A DNA stretch of 8,641 bases from Gammaproteobacteria bacterium. GTDB lineage: Bacteria; Pseudomonadota; Gammaproteobacteria; Chromatiales; Chromatiaceae. Of this stretch, positions 1 to 6,077 are shown piece after piece. Position 1 is the first letter of the stretch, and each line of letters starts with the position of its first letter. A model generated the notes under the pieces. It saw only the letters and a program-made list of their open reading frames with translations, was not told the DNA's origin and searched no databases. Position numbers and translations under genes: made by a program. The DNA lies in the NCBI GenBank assembly GCA_024277555.1, contig JAJRUY010000218.1, positions 1 to 8,641 of the forward strand, written 5' to 3'.

Positions 1-140
1 AAGCGAAAAAGTGGGACAGCGAGGATGATTTTTCATGATTTTGAGGAGCATAGTGGGCGCTATGTGACGAAAAATCAGGGAAAATCAGACCGCTGTCCTG
101 CTTTTGCAGCCGATTCAGCCTAAATCCGACAGACTCCTAG
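1..140. mobile_element. Possible end of a mobile element or dispersed repeat, left edge of window
   Basis: No coding sequence is visible in this stretch. It holds a long imperfect inverted repeat (14-98), a small hairpin with arms CTGC/GCAG and a TTTT loop (98-109), and a segment ending in CTAG at 137-140, seven bases before the rsgA stop codon. On the minus strand the right edge reads CTAGGAGTCTGTCGG. This resembles terminal sequences I associate from memory with IS1182-like or related dispersed elements in gammaproteobacteria, which I could not verify. No transposase is in the window, so the other end, if any, lies to the left. It could equally be an ordinary structured intergenic region. 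Confidence 0.25.
14..98. repeat. Long imperfect inverted repeat, also a possible rsgA terminator
   Basis: GGACAGCG (14-21) is perfectly complementary to CGCTGTCC (91-98). Inside, 26-34 pairs with 79-87, 36-42 with 71-77, and 48-53 with 60-65, leaving a six-base loop (54-59). About 30 base pairs form, interrupted by short mismatched patches, so the whole 85 bases can fold into one rod. On the minus strand, the direction of rsgA transcription, the stem is followed three bases later by five T (minus-strand complement of 6-10). It could therefore stop rsgA transcription. The size and nested arms are unlike a typical terminator and closer to a palindromic dispersed repeat. Confidence 0.6.
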
Positions 141-147
141 ATCCCCG

Positions 148-1155
148 TTATCTGGTTTTTCCAAGCTGCTCCGCCATGTGCAGGAAGTTTTTCAGTCGAT
201 CCGGGTGAATTGCTCTGTCATTCATGGCTTCAGTTAATGCGCAGCCGGGTTCACTGCGGTGTGTGCAGTTGCTGAACTGGCATTTCCCCAGGAAGGGTGC
301 AAACTCCCGAAAGCCTGTTTCCAGTTGCTGGCGTGTGATTTTTCCCAGGCGAAAGCTGCGCACCCCCGGTGAATCGATGATTTCTCCCCCATTGTTCAGA
401 AAATGCAAGGTGGCGACAGATGTCGTGTGGCGGCCAAGACCGCTGGTTTCGGACAACTCACCGACTGTTTCCTCGCGATGAGGAATCAAGGCATTGATCA
501 GGGAAGATTTCCCCACCCCCGACTGGCCGACCAGAATGCTGGTTTCGTTGGACAGCCGCTGCATCAGGGGTTCCAGGCCATGTTCTCTGCGGGCGCTTAC
601 GCCGACCAATGGGTAACCGATTTTTTCATAGTAGCTGTACTGTTGCTGGAACTCCTGCCACTCTTTTTCTTCAAGCAGATCCGCCTTGTTGAGAGTGATC
701 AGTGCCTTTACGCCAACGAGTTCGGCGGCAACCAGGTATTGGTCGGTAAGGTAGCCGGTAGGGGCTGGTTTGGGGGCCAACACAACGATAAGCTGAGTGA
801 TGTTGGCCGCCAGGGGCTTGTCTCTGCCGCTGTAATCGGGGCGTGACAATACGGTGCTTCGGGGAAGCAGTGATACAACCACTCCCTGGTCGTCGCTCGC
901 TACTTGCCACAGCACCCGGTCGCCGCAGACAATTTCCCCAAGGTTCTGCCGGAACAGGCAATGATGATCTTTTCCTTCCTCATCCTGAACCAGAAGATGC
1001 TGCCCATGTCTGCTGATTACCCGCCCATGGAGGGTGTCGCTGTCCCCGGATGTAAGCAGCGCCTGCTCAACCCGCTGTGCAAGCCGCGTGCGCCGGTCAT
1101 CCTGCAGCCGGGCAATGCGCCGGCGCTGTTTCTCGGTAAGCCGCCTTCGGGACAT
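148..1155 (-). CDS. rsgA: Small ribosomal subunit biogenesis GTPase RsgA
   Basis: A 335-residue circularly permuted GTPase that acts late in 30S subunit maturation in the cytoplasm. The GTPase motifs come in the permuted order typical of the family: G4 NKAD (156-159), G5 VSA (186-188), G1/P-loop GQSGVGKSS (210-218), G2 threonines in GLGRHTT (239-245), and G3 DSPG (261-264). The C-terminal zinc knuckle is intact: Cys292, Cys297, His299, Cys305. The N-terminal region (about 40-105) fits the OB-fold that binds 16S rRNA, preceded by a very basic tail (RRRLTEKQRRR). The length is close to the usual 330-350. The ATG start has only a poor Shine-Dalgarno match upstream. A candidate Fur box lies 21-39 bases before the start. 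In many gammaproteobacteria rsgA neighbours orn; here the protease gene separates them. Confidence 0.97.
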   Translation of the reverse strand: MSRRRLTEKQRRRIARLQDDRRTRLAQRVEQALLTSGDSDTLHGRVISRHGQHLLVQDEEGKDHHCLFRQNLGEIVCGDRVLWQVASDDQGVVVSLLPRSTVLSRPDYSGRDKPLAANITQLIVVLAPKPAPTGYLTDQYLVAAELVGVKALITLNKADLLEEKEWQEFQQQYSYYEKIGYPLVGVSARREHGLEPLMQRLSNETSILVGQSGVGKSSLINALIPHREETVGELSETSGLGRHTTSVATLHFLNNGGEIIDSPGVRSFRLGKITRQQLETGFREFAPFLGKCQFSNCTHRSEPGCALTEAMNDRAIHPDRLKNFLHMAEQLGKTR

Positions 1156-1175
1156 TAGCCGAACTTGTTTGCTGA

Positions 1176-1194
1176 AATGATAATAATAGTCATT
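1176..1194. promoter_or_regulatory. Candidate Fur box upstream of rsgA
   Basis: Bases 1178-1192 read TGATAAT-A-ATAGTCA, which matches 12 of 14 arm positions of the 7-1-7 Fur consensus TGATAATnATTATCA. The symmetric flanks AA and TT extend it to 19 bases. A further GATAAT hexamer follows at 1197-1202. The site lies 21-39 bases before the rsgA start, and minus-strand TATTAT hexamers that could be a -10 element fall inside it, so a bound repressor could block rsgA transcription. It also abuts the stop codon of the doubtful ORF at 1194-1385. The similarity is visible directly; binding by the Fur encoded at 3981 is inferred. Confidence 0.5.
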
Positions 1195-1385
1195 CAGATA
1201 ATTGGTGAGTGATTAAATTTCAAGATCAAACAGTTTTTCCCCAGATTTGCATCAAACATGCGTACCTGTGATTCCAGGCGAGGCCGGGAATTGGTGCGGT
1301 GTTTGCCTGCTTTAAAACCCTTATTTGCCTGAACGGTGGTACTGAAGATAGGGGCTAGGCTGGCGGGCAGGAGTTGCAGTTTCAT
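1194..1385 (-). CDS. Doubtful small ORF (63 aa), unrecognised
   Basis: This is the only ORF of any size in the 256-base gap between the protease gene and rsgA (1156-1411). The predicted peptide begins MKLQLLPASLAPIFSTTVQA, which weakly resembles a secretion signal but has prolines in the hydrophobic stretch. The rest is polar and basic with no motif I recognise. There is no good ribosome binding site; the bases before the ATG offer only AGG at an unsuitable context. The other two minus-strand frames contain stops and also show nothing familiar. It could be a remnant of a lost gene, a real small protein, or chance. Confidence 0.15.
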   Translation of the reverse strand: MKLQLLPASLAPIFSTTVQANKGFKAGKHRTNSRPRLESQVRMFDANLGKNCLILKFNHSPII

Positions 1386-1411
1386 TGATGTGGCCTGTGC
1401 CGTAAAGATTG

Positions 1412-2653
1412 CTAGAGTTTAGAGGATAAGTGAGCAATACGCACGGCAGCAGGGGGATGGCTATGGTGAAATGCTGAATACAGCTGGTCGGGTGTAAGGG
1501 TGGCAGCGTTGTCCCGGTACATTTTCACCAGGCCACTGATCAGAGCGGCTGCGCTGGATTGCTGCGCAGCATAGCTGTCGGCCTCGAACTCATGTTTGCG
1601 CGAGAGCGCAGAAGACAGGGGCGTGAAAAAGGTGGTGAATACAGGTGTTACCAGCAGAAATAGTGCCAGCGCCATGGCGTGGCTGTGTGTTGTTGCGCCA
1701 AGCCCCTGGAAAAACCACTGCTGCTGCATCAGCCAGCCGAGCAATGCCAGTCCCAGCAGGGAGATCATGGCCATGTAAAGCATCCTTTTCAATATGTGGT
1801 GATGCTTGAAGTGCCCGAGTTCGTGGGCAAGTGCCGCCTCGATTTCATCGGCTTCGAGACCTTCCAGCAGGGTATCGTAGAACACAATGCGTTTGTTCTT
1901 GCCGAAACCACTGAAATAGGCATTGCCGTGACCTGAGCGTTTTGAACCGTCCATGACAAACATGCCGTTGCTGCGAAAGCCGTTACGAAGCAGCAGATCT
2001 TCCAGGCGCTCTTTGAGAGGCAGATCCTGCAAGGGACTGAATTTGTTGAACATGGGGGCAATTATGCTGGGAAAAATCCAGTTCAGGAATAGCGTGAACC
2101 CCATCAATACCACCCAGGCCCATATCCACCAGCCGTTTCCTGCCTGTTGCATCAGCCACAGAATAGCGGCGACCAGGGGAGTGGTGATTGCCAGCATCAA
2201 CACCAGTTGCATGAGCTGATCAATGAGGAAGCGCCGCAGGGTGGTGCGGTTGAAGCCGAATTTTTCCTCCACAACGAAGGTGCGCCAGGCGCTTAATGGC
2301 AGCTCCAGCAAGGTAGATAGTGCAAGAACAGACAGCAGCAGGCCTGTACCCTGCCATAGCTCGCTGATGGCAATGGTTTGCCACAAGCCGTACAGCCAGT
2401 TCAGTCCGCCCCCGAGTGTAAGTGCCAGTAGCAGAACCACGCCGGACAGTAAGCTGATTCCCTCCAGACGGGCATTTGCCAAAGTATAACTGGCGGCCTT
2501 CTGGTGTTGGGCTAGAGAGATTTCTTCCGCAAAAGCTGCAGGCACCCGGTCGCGGTGCCTGCGTACCGAGCGGGCCTGCCGCCCCAACAGCCACAGTTCC
2601 AGCAGCAATCCGCCAAACAGCGCCAGCAGGAAAATCCAGGTAAAGTTATTCAT
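1412..2653 (-). CDS. M48 family membrane metalloprotease, Ste24/CAAX protease 1-like
   Basis: A 413-residue zinc endopeptidase embedded in the inner membrane. It has the layout of the Ste24 (M48A) group: an N-terminal membrane domain with hydrophobic segments at about 4-22, 65-90, 100-120, 147-168 and 175-200, then the catalytic domain. The zinc site HELGH (277-281) and the downstream glutamate motif EFEAD (355-359, third ligand Glu355) are intact. The conserved SHPP (398-401) follows. Further membrane segments lie at about 292-310 and 325-342. Eukaryotic relatives cleave prenylated CAAX proteins; bacteria lack that pathway, so the natural substrate is unknown and may be misfolded or membrane-bound proteins. 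It is divergent from orn with 99 bases between the starts. The ribosome binding site is weak. Family assignment is secure, function is not. Confidence 0.93.
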   Translation of the reverse strand: MNNFTWIFLLALFGGLLLELWLLGRQARSVRRHRDRVPAAFAEEISLAQHQKAASYTLANARLEGISLLSGVVLLLALTLGGGLNWLYGLWQTIAISELWQGTGLLLSVLALSTLLELPLSAWRTFVVEEKFGFNRTTLRRFLIDQLMQLVLMLAITTPLVAAILWLMQQAGNGWWIWAWVVLMGFTLFLNWIFPSIIAPMFNKFSPLQDLPLKERLEDLLLRNGFRSNGMFVMDGSKRSGHGNAYFSGFGKNKRIVFYDTLLEGLEADEIEAALAHELGHFKHHHILKRMLYMAMISLLGLALLGWLMQQQWFFQGLGATTHSHAMALALFLLVTPVFTTFFTPLSSALSRKHEFEADSYAAQQSSAAALISGLVKMYRDNAATLTPDQLYSAFHHSHPPAAVRIAHLSSKL

Positions 2654-2715
2654 TATGATGTTCGTATTGAAAATGCAGTGCGATACATTTTACGCAATAT
2701 GCTGCAAGCATGCCG

Positions 2716-2721
2716 TAGAAT
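2716..2721 (+). promoter_or_regulatory. Possible -10 element for orn
   Basis: TAGAAT matches five of six positions of the sigma-70 -10 consensus and lies 31 bases before the orn start. No convincing -35 hexamer is present at 16-18 bases upstream. A perfect inverted repeat ATGCT-GCA-AGCAT (2699-2711) sits immediately upstream, where an activator or repressor could contact the promoter. Confidence 0.25.
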
Positions 2722-2752
2722 ACGCATACCTCATCCAATAGCGGAACGAATC

Positions 2753-3298
2753 ATGCCTGTTTCACAGAACAACCTGATCTGGATCGATCTGGAAATGACC
2801 GGACTGGATACAGACAACGACTGGATCATCGAAATCGCCACCATCGTCACCGATGCGGAATTGCATATCCTGGCGGAGGGGCCGGAGCTGGCGATTTTCC
2901 AGCCGGAAGAAGTGCTCGCTGGCATGGATGAATGGAATACCCGCCAGCATGGTGAGTCCGGGCTGGTGGAGCGGGTCAGAAACAGCAGGCATGATGTCTC
3001 GCAGGCGGAGAGGGAAACCCTGGGTTTCCTGCAAAGCTGGGTGCCGGCAGGCGCGTCTCCCATGTGTGGCAACAGCATTTGTCAGGATCGGCGTTTCATG
3101 GCGCGCCTGATGCCTGAGCTGGAGCAGTTTTTTCATTACCGCAACCTGGATGTGAGTTCCCTCAAGGAGCTGGCCAAACGCTGGTCGCCCGGGCTGGTCG
3201 AAGGCTTCAGCAAGCAGGGGTCACATCTGGCCATGGACGATATACGGGAGTCCATTGCCGAGCTGGCATATTACCGGGAACACTTTATCCGAGCTTGA
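2753..3298 (+). CDS. orn: Oligoribonuclease
   Basis: A 181-residue cytoplasmic 3'-5' exoribonuclease of the DEDDh family that degrades two- to five-nucleotide RNAs to mononucleotides. It completes mRNA decay and, in bacteria with cyclic-di-GMP signalling, removes pGpG. All catalytic residues are at their usual positions: Asp12 and Glu14 in IDLEMTGLD, Asp112 in GNSICQDRRF, His158 and Asp163 in SHLAMDDIRES. The length equals that of the E. coli enzyme. I chose the ATG at 2753 (MPVSQNNLIW) because it gives the standard N-terminus and is preceded by GGAACG; the reading frame stays open upstream to 2555 but that part overlaps the divergent protease gene and has no family similarity. The gene meets bamE tail to tail with no intervening base. 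Confidence 0.97.
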   Translation: MPVSQNNLIWIDLEMTGLDTDNDWIIEIATIVTDAELHILAEGPELAIFQPEEVLAGMDEWNTRQHGESGLVERVRNSRHDVSQAERETLGFLQSWVPAGASPMCGNSICQDRRFMARLMPELEQFFHYRNLDVSSLKELAKRWSPGLVEGFSKQGSHLAMDDIRESIAELAYYREHFIRA

Positions 3299-3892
3299 TC
3301 AGGGCTTGCCGCTGCCTGTTTCCACAGGGGCGTTTTCCTTTGTTTTTTCTCCAACAGCTTCTTCTGCAGCTTCCTGGGCAGCTTCTGCGTCTTCACCTTC
3401 CAGCCCGACCACGTTTAGAACCTGTTCAAACAATGTTCTGCGGGGCGGTTGCCAGTCGGGGACGGAAATGATGGTTTCCTGGTTCCTGAGGGCGCCTTCG
3501 CCCTGGATCGGTGGCAGGGGCTGGTAATCACCGACGATGCGCACCAGCAAGTCATCCTCAAAGTACAGAGCCAGGTGTTTTTCCAGCTCGATATGGCCTA
3601 TACCCATGCCATAGTAATAGTCCCAGCGGTTGTCATGAAAAATATCCTGAACCAGGGCGGTGCCCATCACCAGCTGCACCTGTTTTTTGTGCATTCCGGG
3701 GCGAAGCTGATTCACATTGTCCTGCGTAATAAGATTTCCCTGGATGATCTGGGGACGATAGATGAAAGGCAGTTTTTCCAGGGAATTGGGGATGGCGTTG
3801 CCAAAAAAATCCCAGGTGTCGTTGTCGATATTTATGCTGCTGCAAGCGCTCAGGCTTGCGCTCAGGGCAACAGAAATGAGAAGCTTACGCAT
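3299..3892 (-). CDS. bamE: Outer membrane protein assembly factor BamE (SmpA/OmlA lipoprotein)
   Basis: A 197-residue lipoprotein subunit of the BAM complex, which inserts beta-barrel proteins into the outer membrane. Residues 1-16 form a lipoprotein signal peptide with lipobox LSAC and lipidated Cys17. Serines at the following positions (no Asp at +2) fit sorting to the outer membrane. The BamE fold spans about 43-120 and includes the family signature YRPQIIQGN (45-53) and the LRPGM...VMGTALV segment (63-81). Beyond about 122 there is a proline-containing linker and an Ala/Glu-rich low-complexity tail (about 165-197) that short BamE proteins such as the 113-residue E. coli form lack; longer forms occur in pseudomonads and relatives. 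It diverges from fur, an arrangement common in gammaproteobacteria. A short GGGA precedes the ATG at suitable spacing. Confidence 0.95.
   Translation of the reverse strand: MRKLLISVALSASLSACSSINIDNDTWDFFGNAIPNSLEKLPFIYRPQIIQGNLITQDNVNQLRPGMHKKQVQLVMGTALVQDIFHDNRWDYYYGMGIGHIELEKHLALYFEDDLLVRIVGDYQPLPPIQGEGALRNQETIISVPDWQPPRRTLFEQVLNVVGLEGEDAEAAQEAAEEAVGEKTKENAPVETGSGKP
3315..3349 (+). terminator. Possible weak terminator for orn, inside bamE
   Basis: CCTGT (3315-3319) and ACAGG (3324-3328) form a five-base-pair stem with a TTCC loop. A T-rich stretch with TTTT and TTTTTT runs follows (3333-3349). It begins 17 bases past the orn stop, within the end of the bamE coding sequence on the other strand. 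The stem is short and separated from the T run by GGCG, so termination would be inefficient. Confidence 0.3.
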
Positions 3893-3938
3893 TGGCGTCC
3901 CGTGTAGACTGGTATATGTTCAGGCGCACATGATAACG

Positions 3939-3959
3939 GATTCCGCCAGTGGCGGCATC
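3939..3959. repeat. Hairpin-forming inverted repeat between bamE and fur
   Basis: CCGCC (3943-3947) and GGCGG (3951-3955) pair around the triloop AGT. Three more pairs (3939-3941 with 3957-3959) lie beyond one mismatch. It lies 22-42 bases before the fur start, so it could be an operator in the divergent promoter or a structure in the fur leader. It does not resemble a Fur box. Confidence 0.45.
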
Positions 3960-3980
3960 TGAATTGGAGATTGAGACGGT

Positions 3981-4406
3981 ATGGATCAGCAGACAATTCG
4001 CAAGGCCGGTTTGAAGGTGACCCTGCCCAGGATGAAGATTCTGGAGATCCTGGAAGAAAACGCCCAGCGGCATATGACTGCGGAGGAGGTCTACAAGGAA
4101 CTTCTGTTGCGGGACGAGGAAATCGGATTGGCTACGGTTTATCGGGTACTCACCCAGTTTGAGACCGCCGGTTTGGTGGAGCGCCATCACTTTGAAGGTG
4201 GTCAGGCGGTTTTCGAGCTGAACCGCGGCAAGCATCATGATCACATTGTCTGTATCGACTGTGGCAAGGTGGAGGAGTTCATGGATGAGACGATTGAAAA
4301 ATGCCAGGCGAAGATTGCCCAAAAACACGGCTTCAGGATGGCTGATCATTCCCTGATTTTGTATGGTGAATGTGAGGATCCGGAATGCCCCAATCGCCCG
4401 AAGTAA
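3981..4406 (+). CDS. fur: Ferric uptake regulator Fur
   Basis: A 141-residue Fe(II)-dependent dimeric repressor of iron uptake genes, acting on DNA in the cytoplasm. The N-terminal winged helix (about 1-80) contains the recognition region IGLATVYRVLTQFETAGLVERH, nearly identical to E. coli Fur. By alignment to E. coli, one metal site is His31, Glu79, His86 and His88, and another is His85, Asp87, Glu106 and His123, in the motif KHHDHIVCIDCGKVEEF. Cys91 and Cys94 form the structural CxxC, and a second pair Cys131/Cys136 lies at the C-terminus, which ends CPNRPK instead of the His-rich E. coli tail. GGAGA (3966-3970) is a good ribosome binding site ten bases before the ATG. No clear Fur box is present in the 88-base bamE/fur gap, so self-repression is not obvious. 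A strong terminator follows the stop. Confidence 0.97.
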   Translation: MDQQTIRKAGLKVTLPRMKILEILEENAQRHMTAEEVYKELLLRDEEIGLATVYRVLTQFETAGLVERHHFEGGQAVFELNRGKHHDHIVCIDCGKVEEFMDETIEKCQAKIAQKHGFRMADHSLILYGECEDPECPNRPK

Positions 4407-4407
4407 T

Positions 4408-6075
4408 TTACCACTCGACCATTTCCCTGGCGTGAGCCAGGGTTTGTTTGGTGATGTTGAGGCCCCCGAGCATACGGGCAATTTCTTCAATCCTCTGCTC
4501 CTTGTCCAGAGCCATAATCCGGGTTTCCGTGATTTTTCCATTGGTGCGCTTACTGACCTGCAAATGCCGGTTTGCCTGGGATGCAACCTGGGGCAGGTGA
4601 GTGACGCACAATACCTGGTTTTGCGTTCCCAGTTGCCTGAGTAACTTCCCTACTGTTTCAGCAGTAGCGCCGCCTATGCCTGCATCTACTTCATCGAAAA
4701 TCAGGGTCGGGATCTGACTGCAGTTGGCGGTTGCCACCTGGATTGCCAGACTGATGCGTGAAAGCTCTCCGCCCGAGGCGACCCTGGCCAGAGGTGCCAG
4801 GGGCTGACCGGGATTGGTGCTGACCAGAAAGGTGATCTGGTCTGCGCCATTGGCGCACAGCCGTGCTTCCGGCAGGGGAGCAATATCTACTGCAAATATG
4901 CCGCCTTTCAACCCTAGCTGCTGCATGCTTTCGGTGATGGTTTTTTCCAGTCTGGCTGCGGCTTTGGTGCGGCTTTTGCTGAGCTTTTCTGCTGCAGCAA
5001 GAGATGCCTTCTCCAGATCCCTGACTTCCTGCTCCAGTTGTGCCAGGGTGATGTCGGCATTTTCCAGGCCATCTTGTTCCCGGGACAGCTTGTCCAGCAG
5101 TTCCGGCAGCTCTTTGGCGGGAATGCGGTGCTTGCGCGCCAGCTCATGAATGGCTCCCAGCCTCTGGTCGATTTCCTCGAGCAGTTGTGGGTTGGACTCG
5201 ATGTGGCTGGCGGAATCCTGCAGCAGGCCCAGAGCTTCTTCCACCTGGATTCTTGCACTGTCCAGCAGTTCGGCAGCAGGCTGCAGCTGATCATCCAGGT
5301 TGATCAGTTGTTCCAGCTGCACACAGGCATGTGCCAGGCCGGGTTGGGCTCCGTGTTCATCGTCAAGCAGCAGCCGGATCAGGGTTGCCAAGTCGCTTCC
5401 CAGCTGGTCGGCGTGAGCCAGTTGCCGCTGTTTTAAAGCCAGTTCGTCCAGTTCTCCAGCCTGTAGCTGCAATTGTCTGAGTTCGTCGATCTGAAATTGC
5501 AGGTAGTCCAGGCGCTGCGCCCGATCCATTGACTGTCGCTGTAACTCCTGCAGCTGTTGTTGCTTGAGCCGGTATTCCTTGTGGGCTGTGAGCATTTTGG
5601 AAAGGAGCTGTGCGTGGCCAGCGTAGGCATCCAGCAGGTCGCGTTGTGATCCTTGCTGCATCAGCAGCTGGTGCTCGTGCTGGCCGTGGATGCTGACCAG
5701 CCTGCTTCCCAGCTCCAACAGCAGGGCGGCGGGGACGGGACGGTTGTTGATAAAACAGCGGGAGCGCCCCTGACGCACCAGGATGCGGCGAATGATGCAT
5801 TCCCCTTCGCTGTCCAGAGCATTGTCTTGCAGCCATTGCTTGATGTCAGAAGCATCACCAAGATCAAATTCTGCATTGATTTCCGCCAGGTCACAGCCAC
5901 TGCGAATCATGTTTTTGTCTGCCTTGCTGCCCAGCGCCAGACCCATGGCGTCGATGAGAATGGATTTCCCCGCGCCGGTTTCTCCGGTAAGGGCGGTCAT
6001 GCCGGAGTTCAGTTCCAGGGAGAGTTCGCGCACGATTACCAGGTTCTTAATCTGAATGTGTTGCAACATGGCCAT
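4408..6075 (-). CDS. recN: DNA repair protein RecN
   Basis: A 555-residue SMC-like ATPase that acts early in recombinational repair of double-strand breaks, binding DNA ends and holding sister chromosomes together. The ATPase head is split between the two ends: Walker A GETGAGKS (31-38), a Q-loop region SIHGQHEHQ (128-136), ABC signature ASGGELSR (433-440), Walker B TLIFDEVDAG (457-466), and H-loop THLPQVA (492-498). The middle (about 160-390) is rich in Gln, Leu and Glu heptads typical of the paired coiled coils. The length matches E. coli RecN (553). The start could be the ATG at 6075 or the one at 6069, giving MLQHIQIKN; the GGGGGGA in the end of nadK lies about ten bases before the first. 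Two bases separate it from the nadK stop, so translation is probably coupled. No LexA-type operator is visible directly before it. Confidence 0.97.
   Translation of the reverse strand: MAMLQHIQIKNLVIVRELSLELNSGMTALTGETGAGKSILIDAMGLALGSKADKNMIRSGCDLAEINAEFDLGDASDIKQWLQDNALDSEGECIIRRILVRQGRSRCFINNRPVPAALLLELGSRLVSIHGQHEHQLLMQQGSQRDLLDAYAGHAQLLSKMLTAHKEYRLKQQQLQELQRQSMDRAQRLDYLQFQIDELRQLQLQAGELDELALKQRQLAHADQLGSDLATLIRLLLDDEHGAQPGLAHACVQLEQLINLDDQLQPAAELLDSARIQVEEALGLLQDSASHIESNPQLLEEIDQRLGAIHELARKHRIPAKELPELLDKLSREQDGLENADITLAQLEQEVRDLEKASLAAAEKLSKSRTKAAARLEKTITESMQQLGLKGGIFAVDIAPLPEARLCANGADQITFLVSTNPGQPLAPLARVASGGELSRISLAIQVATANCSQIPTLIFDEVDAGIGGATAETVGKLLRQLGTQNQVLCVTHLPQVASQANRHLQVSKRTNGKITETRIMALDKEQRIEEIARMLGGLNITKQTLAHAREMVEW
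4425..4449 (+). terminator. Rho-independent terminator of fur, embedded in recN
   Basis: CCCTGGC (4425-4431) and GCCAGGG (4436-4442) form a perfect seven-base-pair stem closed by a GTGA loop and followed directly by TTTGTTT (4443-4449). It starts 18 bases after the fur stop codon. The same bases read on the minus strand encode the RecN residues TLAHAREM near its C-terminus, so terminator and protein share the sequence. Confidence 0.8.
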
Positions 6076-6077
6076 GC

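Noticed and set aside
1156..1411. Remnant of a pterin dehydratase gene, which I recall near the protease and rsgA in some relatives
   Set aside because: None of the minus-strand frames shows the HHP or related motifs, and the gap is too short for the whole gene.
2555..2752. N-terminal extension of orn from an upstream in-frame start
   Set aside because: It would overlap the divergent protease gene by about 100 bases, and the Orn active-site residues fall at standard positions only with the start at 2753.
3885..4586. 233-codon minus-strand ORF across fur and the end of recN
   Set aside because: It is antisense to fur, out of frame with recN, and shows no family features.
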